A DNA stretch of 64,000 nucleotides, from positions 69,473,189 to 69,537,188 of the forward strand of contig OY829541.1 of the NCBI GenBank assembly GCA_963691705.1. Reading direction: 5' to 3'. The DNA comes from Viola odorata. Taxonomy: Eukaryota > Streptophyta > Magnoliopsida > Malpighiales > Violaceae. The notes beneath the pieces are model-generated. The model was given only the letters and a program-made list of their open reading frames with translations. It did not search any database and was not told where the DNA came from. This document shows, piece after piece, positions 33,461 to 45,648 of the stretch. Each line of letters begins with the position of its first letter. Position 1 is the first letter of the stretch. The position numbers and the translations under genes are program-made.

Positions 33461-34196
33461 AAACACCCAGCCCATTAGTATCCATCTACCAACAAATATA
33501 ATGGGAAATATTTTTCAAATTTGGGTGGTATTAGACATTATTTTTTTTAAGCGATGAGATTCGTTACCACCAGTAAACAAGCAATAAATTACAATAAATT
33601 CTAGTCCTTCCCAATAACCAAAATTATTTGATACAATTTTTCTCTTATTTTTTATAAATTGTTTTGCAATTTTTACCATTTTTCTTTTAAAATTCATTAA
33701 TATACGGGATAAAATTATTTATATTGTGAATTTTTAAACTATCAAGTGGAAGATTTTGTAAGATTTTGGTTTTTTTATGTAAATTTTAGTATTTACCCAA
33801 TTTCTTTTTGCTCTTATTAATTATTTATTGTTTTGTTGCTTCTACAAAAGCACTACAACTTTTTTTTTTTTTTAAATCCTGATGAGTCACAACAACTTTC
33901 AGCAACTCACAAAGCCAAGGCAGAAAGATTAAAATAAAAAACTAAGGACACAGGAACTCCATAACTTGATTCTTTCTTTTGCTTATAATTCTTGACTGTG
34001 CCCTATGAAAAAGAGAATACAAGCTCTACTGTACCATTCTAATTCTAATGAAGACTAAAGAATATGATGGAGCACTCTAATTCAAAAATAAAAAATGAAT
34101 ATGAAGGACTGGAAACAAAAGAAAAAACTATTCTGATGAGTGGCAACCCATTTAGCTATGGAAAAATGGCAAAAGTGGCAACCAAAGCACCAAGAA
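33461..34196. other. intergenic, with the probable 3' UTR of the DUF616 gene
   Basis: AT-rich, without a credible coding frame. The part adjoining 34196 is expected 3' UTR of the minus-strand DUF616 gene. Confidence 0.45.
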
Positions 34197-36817
34197 TCAA
34201 CTTATAAGAGGCTTAGCCTTGCGTACATGACCCATACTATTCACAAGATCTTTTCGAATGCATACCGGGAACCTATTGATGTCCTTGAGAACCTTCAACC
34301 GCCAAAGAACATATGGGAAACTAAGTTGATCTCGAGAAGTGAAACGAACCACTTCATTAAACCAGAGGCACATGAACATATTAGTTAAGGGTGTATGCTC
34401 CCTTACAATGACCGAAGCTTCATTTAAAGCTGCAAAAGCCCACATCTGTTGTTAACCACATATACAACAACCAATAGCATTGCTAAACACCTAACCGATA
34501 ACGAAAAAAGAAGGGGAGGCTGGAGGATCATTGCTGCTAATATCTTCCAAACAAGACCCCAATATTTTATGCTAAAAGATTTGAACATCAACTGTTTCAT
34601 CCCTTTTCTATTCTCTTCTACCACGTCAAAATAACTGAATGCATAAACGTCATAAACATGGTGCACTGCTGATTTAAGGCGTGTTGTTTATTATAGCTAC
34701 TTTGTTACTGTTACTGCACAAAAATGCTGAGAAGGAAACCACATACCTTTTTTCCCATTAAGTCCCTTGTCTTCGGGAAGTCCATCTCGTCGATACTGAA
34801 TCAACTGTACCTCAACTTCTTCCGGGGTGGCTTTATGTTTCTTCACAACAGCTGTAGCCTCATCATACACACTGCTGCGAGCTCCATGTTCTGAAATTGC
34901 TAGTGTAGATTTTGAACGCCACAGAAGGGCTTCCAGAACACCTAAAGGGTCCCTCCTGAATTGGGACTTCGAATCTACCCAAATGGAGTACTTTGCATGG
35001 GGAAATAGACGATGAGCTAGCATCTGAAACCAAAAGAAGTGAATACAGCGTCAAACTGATACTCAAATACTGAAATGGAAATGTCACAAACTCATGCAGA
35101 GGCGCAAACACAAAAAAGAGTACATAAGATGACGTATATTACAGAAAGAACATCCACGATACAGAGCTTTATTCTATGACTGTGAATGTCAGCAAGTACA
35201 GCGACATTCTTTTTGTTCCTACGAAACTTACAGTGTTGCCTAATTAGTCAATATTCACACAGTGAGAATGTAAGTACACATAGCAATAGCATACATTTTG
35301 CTTTCACATTCCTTTATACAAAACTAAAACCAACTAATCTAACGATAAAGGAAAATCAATGAAGCTGGTATTCTTGTCCATTCCCTAATCAGCCTAAATG
35401 TAAGGTGTCCTGATTTAAACCCAGGCAGATAAATAAGAAAGTATGTCCACCCGGTGGTCAAGGTGTCACATCATTTTCCTATAGTCAATTCTATAAGCAC
35501 TATCTTGACTTCATGATTTGTTGATCCACACAATAAACAAATGATATCACATCTACAAGAGTCAACAGTATTAGCCAATACCATATCAAGCCCAAATTTA
35601 CCAGTAATGGAACAAGGAACTGTGCAGTAATTGCACGCTCTAGAAAGAAAACATGAATGATTACAAGAATAAAGTTACTACGAGCAACATTGACTACCTT
35701 TGGGATTTTACCGTTCAACCTTTGATCAGTAAAAGGAAGATCCTTCACAACCACAATGCGCCATTTCCCAATAAAATGATCCTCACCAATTCTTCGACCA
35801 ACTGATTCCTGAGCTGCAACAGTAACTTCATCCCAAAATGCAACATAGCAAACCTGCATCAATGCAACCCAGAAGCTCATTAACTCTGGTCAAAGCACAT
35901 GCAATCCAATGTCCTTCAATCCCACCGCACACCAACCTTTTGAAGTGAAGCCTTAGACATCCCAATGGGCTGATAAAGATCATCCCCACCACCGAATGCA
36001 CAAGTAGAGACCGCAACTTCACACGTTCCCATATAATTCTTATCCTCATCAGAAATCCTAAAGCCCCCATTTTTATTGTAAAAGCCACAATGAACTTCAG
36101 CTGTTTCATTGACCTGTAATCAACAAAGTTCCTGTGAATACAAACAACTACTTCCATCCACTTAAATCACATGTCTAAGCTACAACCTTAAAGCTTCTCT
36201 CTCTTTGATCGAGTGTTTGCTCTCCAGTAAATAAATTAAACCTCAAGGACGCGGATCGCAAAAGTGTACCATTCTGCCCCTCATATTCATCCTTCTCCTC
36301 CGATATGTACACCACATTCTTAACAGGACCATTAAACTCATCATGTACAGGAATATCTAAATGATCAAGCTCTTCAACAGGTAGTAACTTCAAGCAACCT
36401 AACAGGAACAGCATATTCATTAACGAAAAGAAAACAATTTGCCAATACTAACAGGACCATATTCATCAATCACATTACTACTTAAAATTACTAACGTGGT
36501 GGATCCAACCGGTTCAAATTCCCCTCAGGATTTTTGGCATCTCCCAAGTCGACACGTAATTCTGGCGCAGATTGCTTCTCCAAGCTTGGTTTCTTTCCAA
36601 TTCTCGAGGCTTCATAGAGGAGCAGTGCGGCAGCAGGGAGGAAGATTAGTAGAGTCCAATATCTTAAGATGAATCTGAAGACTCTCTGGGAAAATTGGTT
36701 CTTTACGCCATGAAAATGATGTTTCTTGCGCTTCCTTCGAACTCGTACTCGCATCCGGCCGGGCTCGTCGGCTTCATCGTCGGAGACGGAGATCGAAATG
36801 CTGTTATTGTTGAACAT
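34197..36817 (-). CDS. DUF616 family type II membrane protein (MUCI70/TOD1-type), 458 aa
   Basis: Six exons (minus, 5' to 3'): 36496-36817, 36187-36398, 35937-36113, 35698-35853, 34747-35023, 34197-34429, totalling 1377 nt with closed phases. The basic N-terminus (VRVRRKRKKHH) is followed by one membrane span (about residues 46-69, FRFILRYWTLLIFLPAAALL), giving a Golgi type II topology. The rest matches DUF616: KVCYVAFWDE-like, IGEDHFIGKWRIVVVKDLPF, HAKYSIWVDSKSQFRRDP, LISEHGARSSVYDEA-like and FNEVVRFTSRDQLSFPYV. In Arabidopsis this family includes MUCI70 (a predicted glycosyltransferase needed for seed mucilage) and TOD1 (reported as an alkaline ceramidase and turgor regulator), so substrate cannot be assigned here. 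The exon 1/2 junction gives LDPPRCLKLL, about ten residues shorter than the homologues I remember. Confidence 0.93.
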
Positions 36818-37315
36818 TGAGAAAGGAGTGTGATCGCCAATAATGGAAATGTATCAGCTCAATTTGAAGTAGCTTGACGCAGTGAAATTGGAATCAGGAA
36901 TTGTGTATGTTGGGAAATTAGGGTTTGGATTCTGGAGGTTTTGCGGGCCACGTCTGTTAAGCTCGTGGAGATGATGGAGACAAAGGTCGTTAGAGTAGTT
37001 ACTGAGTGTTACAAATAAATTATTTTTTTTGGATAGTCACAAATAAATAAATTCTTCATTCAAAATTTTCTTGCACAGAGTTTTTTTTTAAAGTTATATA
37101 TTTATATGCAATATCTACATACAAGTGCTAATGGTTTTTGGTTCAGCATTTTATTTATTTTATCATATGTTTTATTATCAGAATTTATTTAAGCTTTTTT
37201 TATAGGCAATTTATTTCAATTTATTTTGGTAATAATTCATTTTTCTAGGGGGGAAAATGGATATATGTATGTACATTTGGATAGCTACTATTTAGCAAAT
37301 TATATTTAGGGAGTA
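36818..37315. other. promoter side of the DUF616 gene
   Basis: Directly upstream of the minus-strand start. Beyond about 37.0 kb it becomes AT-rich, with no gene seen. Confidence 0.4.
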
Positions 37316-37318
37316 ATA

Positions 37319-37856
37319 GGGGGTTAATACAACCCGTTCCTAAATCTTTGTCATTTTATTAGTCGGTCTCATATTTTTTATTTTATTTTTATTGATTTTA
37401 AATTTTTTATTCATTAGTTTAATATAGTCCCAACTGTTAAAAAAACGGTAACGAAGATAAAATTCATTAATTTTAAATATTTAATATTTTTTTTTACAAA
37501 ATTGCTCCTCCCTCTTGTGACATTAATTTTTTTTCAAAAAAAGTGTCTCCATCCAATATTGACTGCTTAATGATGGAGTCAATATTGGGATTTTATTGGA
37601 TAGTTGAGCGTGGAAAACGAAGGAGGGTGGAGAGTGAACAGAAAAGGAAGAAGTCTGACACTTTTTTCAATATTTTTTTCATGCCATAAGAGGAGAGGCA
37701 ATTTTGTAAAAAAATATTTTAAAATTAACAGTGTTTGTCTCCTTTATTATTTTTTTAATAGTTCGAACTATATTAAATTAACGGATAAAAAATTTAAAAC
37801 TAATAAAAAGATATAGGACTAAAATAAAATAACAAAGATTTGAGACCGGGTGTATT
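37319..37856. mobile_element. about 540-bp MITE with TIRs of about 135 bp
   Basis: The left arm starts ggggttaatacaacccgttc and the right arm, reversed, ggattaatacacccggtctc. The arms stay alignable for about 135 bases (shared tttgtcattttatt- and tttaatatagt-like segments). Outside, gagtaatag on the left and gagtaatca on the right are a likely 9-bp target duplication with two changes, which suggests a Mutator-like element. Confidence 0.65.
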
Positions 37857-38797
37857 AATCCGAGTAATCAGAGTAATATTGGTTAATATCGAACACCAAA
37901 TTGGTCAACAACTGACTTTAGTTTCCTGTGAACATGTAACACCTGAACCTCCCGATTAAAACTTCAAAAGAAGCTTGTAAGCCGGAGCGACACTGAGTTG
38001 TTCCGAAAGCATCTGCGCAACTCTCCGGTTGTCTATACTATTTTATTTAAGATTTCAAATCGCATATTCAACTCGAAATACAATTGAGACTTATTTTTTA
38101 ATGTACAGAAATGAGACAAGAACCGTCTCACTAACGAAACCACTGGGCTATAACTTTCCTCGAAAAATCTTGTAAAATTTTACAGAATTTTATCTCAAGA
38201 AGTAGGGTATTAAAATGAATTAGTATGCAAATTTTGAAGAAATTGTTATTACTTATAGAATAACTCAACTGCATCTGCCGAAAAACTGTAAGTATCTAAA
38301 GATTTGAAAATTATAGTAAGCAATTATTCATACTAATATTAAGAAAGAACCTAAAGAGACCTTATTTTCACCTACAGAAAAAGAAATATAAACATACTAC
38401 ATAGGTATCTGTACTGCAGAGAGTTGATGGAGCAAAAACTGTCCACTCCAGCTAGCATTTCAATAGGAAATGAAGGTAGTAGAGCAGAAGACCCATGTAC
38501 TACTATTTACCGCAAAAAAATGAATGATCAAGCAGATTGGAAAGAGCTCGTGTCCTGGAAGGTCTCTCATGAGTACCCATCAACCTTCAGACTGAGGTGG
38601 CTGGAGGTAATGACCTTATTTACACATGAATTGAGTAGCTTCTGAATGGTGTGTATTATTGGTTATCCAAACCTGCACATCACATTTCGAATGATTGTGG
38701 AAAAGAAGGACCTGGTAAAAAGTATTTATAGATAAACATCTAGTCGAAAAGCTTTGACATCCGTACCATTTTTGTATCCTGAAGTACGGAGGCTCGA
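37857..38797. other. intergenic; unassigned open frame near 38.4-38.6 kb
   Basis: Mostly AT-rich. A plus-strand frame at 38424-38645 has fairly protein-like composition (DWKELVSWKVSHEYPSTFRL) and ends near a GTAATG donor-like site, but it matches no family I know. The part nearest 38797 is 3' UTR of the next gene. Confidence 0.35.
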
Positions 38798-41700
38798 CTA
38801 CCATTTTCCATTAAACACACCCTTTAATCTGTAAGGAGCTATCTCATGAGTAGTGCAAGTTAATGAGCCCAACAAATCATTCTCAATGCAATTGTACCTG
38901 CATTGATTGAATCAGGATATATGTATGAGAATAATGTCATGGAACAGTTCCATTTCTAGATAATACGAAGAAAGAAGAATAGCTGAACTTCATGATTGTG
39001 ACACTTGCAAAGAAATTTGTTAGGAATAGTCGCATAACATGTAATCAAGCTAAATTGCTGCAATAGTTAGAAGGTTCACACTCGGTTCATTTTACATGAT
39101 GAATTCAAAACTGCATAAATGATCAATCTAGGTAAAAGTGATTCAGTATATGGAAAAAATCAAGTGGTTTAGAGATGAACTTACAAATTTTGGCAGAGAT
39201 TATCAGTGGACACTGAAACACTAATGATCCTTTGCCTCAAATCCATAATTTTATCATCATCATACTCATCAAATTCCTCCTCCAAAAATAGTGAAAGCCT
39301 CTCAACATTTCCTTCGAATTGTTGTTGCTGGTCCTCAAACAAGCTTTTCTTCAATTCCTCTTCCTTGAGTTGCATTCCATCTTTGCATAGATCATCACCA
39401 AACATATAGTAAGCAAATGGATATGTAAGAGAAAGAATCCGCCTTGATCTAGATAACCTGTAGAGTCCATTCGTTATCCAAGTGTATATTTTAATTTGTG
39501 ATTCCCTCTTTTCCAAATTTGATATTTTCTCCTTAATAGATTTCTCCAGCTTGGATTCAAGCTTAAAGGATTCCAGATGAGCTTTGTATCGGCTGTGGTA
39601 GTGAATGTAGCGGGCCAGATCTTCTTTTGCATCATTAAGTTTTTTCAATTGATCTTTCTCATATCGCCCACAACTATGACCGTCGATGGTTTCCCAAGTA
39701 TGCGATCTACCAGTGGCAGCACCACAAAGCCAACTGCAGAAACATGGAAAGACGTACAAATCATGAGTTTATTGAAATATGAAAAAAGCAACAGGAGGGC
39801 ATATATTCAATGTCATGTACATCATCTGCACCAGGCATCAAAAGGTGGTCTAGTTCCCCAGTCGAGTACACAACAAAGGTTCATGTAATAATTCATGCTA
39901 CAAGACGAGAACAAAATCAAGCTATCCAATTTTGGGTGTTGCAATACTAGTGCAGCTATCAAAAAATGGGCACACATTGTTGGCATCAGCTACTGAATAA
40001 TTGTAGTGTGGAAGTAATAACCCATGCTACACACGATGCAAGACACAAAGATATTACCATTATAAAGCAAAGAGAGACAGTAACATAACATTGAAAACAC
40101 TACACAAAGGGTGAAAGGGGATCAGGAAATTGCAGAAGATGCATGAAAGAACTCTCACCAAAATGCTTGCCCACAAACACAACCTACTAGGTTGCATCCT
40201 CCATTTTTCTCTACTGGCTTGCAACACTTGGGGCAAAGCTTTGTATGTACTGTAATCCAAGTAACTGATGGGTCCTGGCATTTCTTGGACCAAAGTTCCC
40301 ACATAAGACATGAGCAAGGAGAGTGTACTTCAGATAAGCAACCGAAACAAAATTGTTTGTCACAAGAACATTCAACCTCATAAAGCCCATCATCAACAAC
40401 TTGTATTGCGTTTCCACAATGAGGAACACTAGGGCACCATTTAACTCTTTTATTGTCCTCAATATATGACTCTAGAAGAAATCGATCAAATTTCTCAGCA
40501 GCACTAGGATCCCTTGAGCTAACTAAACGTTTGATTTTTGCATGCTCACAGATAGCATTGCACTTGTCTTGCATGCATTTAATGCGTCTACTTTGGCCCT
40601 CATATATCTTCACAATAAAATGGGAAGTCCAACCTGAAAAAATGAGAGAGAAAATTACTGTTTTCCCCTAGGAATCAGAAGAAAATTACGCCCCTTGACA
40701 GCATAAAGCACAGCATGGTAAGCAAATACATACAATCGTTATCTTGTTCTAAGGAAAACTAATTATTCTGTAGCAACACTTCTTTCTTACTCCTGCTTAT
40801 AGTCTAAGTTTGATTTAATCTACAGCTGGAAATGCCATAAATGGTGTCATTGCAATACCATCATCACAACTGCTGAAACTAAGGCATAAAATCCAAAAGA
40901 AATAATACAACTCTCGTTCTCTACATTTTAACACTTCACTGCTAAGAAACAAATCAATAATGCAAGTGAAAAATACAATTTAGAATCTTTTTTTATGAAA
41001 CTGCTTCTTTTTTCACCAGATCATTGTTCAATTTCACCTGAGAAACAGACATCTAAGAAGGATCATGTAGTCACCTCTCAGTCATCATTTGACCATCAAG
41101 CGTAGTTCCTCTAGACATTGTACTTTCCACAGTAAATATGATAACCAATGAGTAAACGTGATCGTTCATGCAACTACCTAGAGAAACATTAATTATCAAT
41201 GAGATCAGACGAATAACTTATAACAGTGTACTCACAGCTATTGCAAAACATATGACCGCAGTCCATGGACGTAACTTCACTGACCCCAAATTCATCAAAG
41301 CAAATTCCACATTCGACCGAGGAGGAGGGGGACTTTGGTTGAACAATCCCATCATAATCCATGATTAATACACCTGCCTCAGCAAACAACTTATCTTGTC
41401 CATCCTCCACAAGTAACTGAAGCACCTTATCAACATCCCACCTATAATGAATGAGCAATGCTCTTGCATGATGCTCCTTCACTGATAACAAGTCCATCAC
41501 TTTCCTTATGTCCTCCCTCTACACAATCAATTCAAAAACATCAATTTCCCTCTTAATTCTCCTCAAAGCCACAAACTTTTCTAAAATCTCACACAAGTAT
41601 ACAAACAAAGAAACTCATTGTAGTACCTGCGCAGCCACCAGAGACTCTCTTGTAATTATCTGGAGAAAACAACAACAAAAAATAAAAAATAAAAAAGAGT

Positions 41701-41990
41701 ATATTTATCTCTCTCCCCGGGTGTCCTCTCAGGACTTTCCGAGCAGGAGGCTAGTCACGTTAGAGTATTAACTCAATTATGAAATCAAATAAATAAAGAA
41801 AGAAAAACCCCAATTTTACCTTATAGGAGGGGAGGTTGCAGGGGAGAGGGTTTATGCCATCATCAAAACTTTCTAACCCTTCCATGGAACCTTGATCGTC
41901 GTCGTCATCGTCATCAACACCAATGTAGTCATAATCACCATCATCATCAGCATCAATGTATTCCTCATCACTACTAATATATTCCACCAT
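38798..41990 (-). CDS. ARI2: ARIADNE RBR E3 ubiquitin ligase, ARI1/ARI2 type (536 aa, six exons)
   Basis: Exons (minus, 5' to 3'): 41820-41990, 41627-41659, 41236-41518, 40159-40633, 39185-39733, 38798-38897, totalling 1611 nt. An acidic leader (residues 1-45) is followed by a UBA-like segment (LLSVKEHHARALLIHYRWDV). RING1 uses Cys138, Cys141, Cys155, His157, Cys160 and Cys163. An IBR follows (CPSVPHCGN to CSCLMWELW). RING2 contains CPKCCKPVEKNGGC, with catalytic Cys309. The Ariadne domain (GHSCGRYEKDQLKKLNDAKE, FAYYMFGDDLCKDGM, LFEDQQQQFEGNVERLS) should hold the ligase autoinhibited until a neddylated cullin-RING ligase binds, as known for human HHARI. The protein stops soon after DLLGSLTCTTHEIAPYRLKG, whereas Arabidopsis ARI2 has a longer tail; an alternative 3' exon could exist. 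It belongs to a different RBR clade from the copies at 0.1-5.7 kb. Confidence 0.93.
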
Positions 41991-43372
41991 TGGATCGCGA
42001 ACTTTTTTGGCGACAGGGACGAGAAGGTTTAAGGGTTTGTAAATAACTAATGACAAAAAAAAATTAATAAACCCTCTCTGGTAAAACAAAAGGGGTTTTT
42101 TAGACGATCTCTGTCAGCTACTCTTAGTTAGTTCGGAAAAGACCAGGAGATGGAGGGAGTGCTAAACCGACCGGCGGGTCATTAAAATATAGGAGTGGGT
42201 TTTGGTGTTTTTTTTAACCGTCATAAAAACCTTTTGTGATTGGGCAAAAGGCACCTAACATTTGGGTCGGGTCGCCACCCGATTTTAACTTTGGGTCGGG
42301 AGTAATTCAATATTTACACCATTGGAATTTTGGCAACAAATATTATACTGTATCTAATAGACACTTTCACACCCAGAGTTTTCACATTTAAATTAACACG
42401 GTTAATTTCTTTCATTTTTCATTAGCTGTATTAAAAAATTATAAAAACTATAAAATAGTAGTGTTAAATATGTAATAAAAAATAATTTTGAATAATGTAA
42501 TATAATATAAAAAGGAAAAAACGTGAAAATAGAAAATTGTGGGAAAAAATAAAAAATTGGTAAACCAATAATTAATTCCCAATTTTCTTTTCTTTTCACC
42601 TTTTCATTTTTATATTTTATCATATTATTTAAAATTACTATTTTATAATTATTATAATGATTCTGTGATTTTTTGTTTGTAATTTTACTATCTTTTTATA
42701 ATTTTTTATTTTTTTCTGTATTTTTAAAATTTAAAATATTTTTTTAATATATGTATCGGAAAAAAATTAAAAAATAAATGAGTTATATGAAATGTTTGGG
42801 GTCTGAGTACTAAAGTGTCTAAAGGAGTAAAAGTTGGGTGCCTATTCTAGTGGAGGTAAATATAAATACATTTATAAATTTCATGCCAACCAGGTTCAAC
42901 CACATTGTGTTGACTAGTTCAACCATGACCCTTCAGTCTATTTTTTCTGAGTCAATTGTATTCTCAATCTAATACACTCATTTTTCCTTTGGATGTTATA
43001 AACCTCCTAACTTATGTGAGCAGAGTCTAGAATGTAAATGATAGTAAAATTGTAATGCAGGTAACAAGAAATGAGCTTCAGTAAGGCGCACAAACCAGAA
43101 AAGTGAGACTAAAAAGACCCACATGATGCATAAGTATGTAGGCATACAGGAGTTTTTGAAATATACCTAATATTTAAGGTATGCCAACATAAGCATAGAA
43201 CCCAAAATTCCATAAGTTCAACATTACACAAGAAAAGAATCGATTGAGTCCAGAAATCACATAACATGTGAACCCTAATATTGTGACGGAATTCGCTCAA
43301 TCACGGACTAACATAGAATATACAAACAACAAGATATAGCCAAGAATTGAGCAGTAACTTCCCAGTTTGAAT
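41991..43372. other. intergenic AT-rich spacer with possible MITE remnant
   Basis: It includes the ARI promoter side (about 42.0-42.2 kb) and the RPS9 3' UTR near 43372. Two inverted strings, aggcacctaacatttggg near 42250 and aaaagttgggtgcct near 42828, hint at a decayed element of about 600 bp. I do not see a gene. Confidence 0.35.
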
Positions 43373-44808
43373 TCAACGTTTAGAGAACTGTGGAGCTTTG
43401 CGAGCTTTGTGAAGACCAACCTTCTTCCTCTCAACAATCCTCGAATCCCTAGTAAGAAGGCCTTCCTTTTTCAAAGGAGATCTGTGGCTTGCACTAACCT
43501 TCAGCAATGCACGAGCAATGCCTAGGGATATCGCCTGAGCTTGACCGGCTAGGCCACCCCCGTGAGCCTTGACAAATACATCATAGCTGCTTTCATATCC
43601 CAAAGTTACCAAGGGAACTTTCACATATTGAAGCCACAATGGATTACCTTGAAGATATTCCTGCCAATGATTACAAAACCTAATCATAAGGAATGAATAA
43701 CAACGTGCCAAAATCCAAGAACCTGAACTGTAGTTGTATGATACTAGCAATATGGTGCATAACTATGACGACAAAAAATCCCCTAACAAGAATTTAGGAC
43801 GGCATCTCGAGGAGCCTTTGCATTTCGCATTACTATCAAAGTTTGGTCCTATGATAAACAATTAAAAACTCTACTGCATCACTCCATTTCAAGCCAGTTG
43901 GCAGGTAACCGCAATAGTAGGTGCAGGTTCAAATATCATTGTCAAACATAAGCAAAATGGCAATCTACTAAATGCACACCAAGGAACCAAAAGTAGAACT
44001 ATAAAACATACCAAGAAACTAAGTCTTGCACCACCTAAATTCCATAAATGCCAATAACTTGCAGACTATCAACTACTTGATAAGTGAATTTCCAATCATT
44101 TGATTACATCGATTACGATCTGCCTAATTGCTACGAATCATAACCTTCGTTCCTTCTCTACATATGTAGGTAAATTCTTCCATGTTCCTTCCTTATTTTG
44201 GGTGGTTGGTAGGTTTCATTGAGACTAGCAACTATAATACCAATAACACAATAAATTCACCAAAACTTGAAGGGGAAGCTGTGCGCCGAGCACTCTCTTG
44301 GGTTTATGCATTCTTGAGCTTAACCAATAACTCAAACTTTTATGCAATGACACATTTCTGCATACATACGCACTTCAGTAACCTATTCCTAACAGACCCA
44401 GGACTTCAATTCGCAAATGCATCGCAATTCCTAAATAATAAAAACCAAAGAGTGGTATAAAGGTACTACCTTGGCATCGCGGTAGTTGATGATGACTTGG
44501 CCAGTTCCTTCTTGAAGAACCACACGAGCGATGGCGCATTTTCTGCGACCGGTGCCAATGATTGGCTGGGCAGCGAACCCACCAGGGAGTCTCGCTTTCA
44601 CTAACTTTTCGAGGTCGGCGGTCTCTGCAGCGGGGGCGGCGGCAGCCGTGGCGGAGACACGGAGTGTGAGGGGTTTGCGGGAGAGGGAGAGTGAAAAGGG
44701 GTTTTTTTTGGATAAGGGAAAGGAGAGGGAGGTGTTTTTTGGTGAAATTTGAGAGGAAAATGAGAGAGAAGAGAGAGATGATGCTAAAGATGATATAGAG
44801 ACTGACAT
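43373..44808 (-). CDS. RPS9: chloroplast 30S ribosomal protein S9 (uS9c), 208 aa
   Basis: Two exons, 44470-44808 and 43373-43660 (627 nt). The first about 50 residues are Ser-rich with little acidic content ([20 protein letters not shown]), a typical chloroplast transit peptide. The mature part contains the uS9 signatures [39 protein letters not shown] and the basic tail [15 protein letters not shown], which in bacteria reaches the P-site tRNA. The bacterial-type C-terminus and transit peptide point to the plastid and not the cytosolic or mitochondrial S9. Length equals that of Arabidopsis plastid S9. Intact. Confidence 0.96.
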
Positions 44809-45648
44809 TTTTGTTTTTGGTTTTTTAGATTTTCTGAACGGAAGGAGGAGGAGGAAGATGATCTTGGAGAAAAGGGTGGATAGATAGCGTCTTTGTTCAA
44901 GGTGATGATGATGAGAGCTATGTCAATCATTTCACTTGCCCCATGTATATGGATACATGGCGTCGCTCGAAAAGCATGACCTGCCGTCCAAGTTGAGCAA
45001 AATACAATTTGGTTACCAGACTAGCACCAGTTCTGTAATTTAGTCACTAAACTTGTTTTTGGGATAATTGTGCAATCATTCCACCACCAAATTTCCAATT
45101 TGACCACAAAACATTTTTTTTGGAAGTTACCAAATTGAACAATTTCGTTACTGTGTTTGTGGAGTCAACTAACAATTGCGAGACAACATTAAATATGCGT
45201 CTGCATGTGAGCCTGCTTTTGTGCCAGATTATTACACAAACATAATGACTAAGTTGTTCTGTTTTGGTAACTTTAGTGGCACAACTGTCTCAAAAATGTT
45301 TAGTGGCCAAATTGGGTATTATGAAAAATTGACTTGCAAAGTTTTTAAAGGCTCCTAGCAAGTAATTGTTCCTACATAAGTATATAAGCACTTTGCATCA
45401 TTTTGTTCTATTTTATGATTTCTTGATTAAAATGAATCAACTTTGTTTTAATTGGCAAAAACATTTCAGAAGCCATTCCTTCATACAACAGAATGGTTGG
45501 ATCAGCTTTCTGATCATAGGAATACAAACATCAACTTCTTTCAAACTTCTTGCTTTTGATAGAAATGATGTTACTAGCTCCAAAAATACTTTTTTTTTGG
45601 CCTAATTTTACACTTTTGAACTAGAAGACTCAACTCAGATCAATGATT
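44809..45648. other. RPS9 promoter side and a probable MITE
   Basis: The first 190 bases hold the RPS9 5' region. From about 44998 to 45330 the ends aatacaatttggttaccaga and (reversed) aatacccaatttggccacta, with further matched segments, form TIRs of roughly 90-100 bp and suggest a non-autonomous element. Nothing coding is visible. Confidence 0.45.

Noticed and set aside
38424..38645. Plus-strand 73-codon frame downstream of the ARI gene
   Set aside because: Composition is protein-like but there is no recognised domain and no linked exons; left unassigned.
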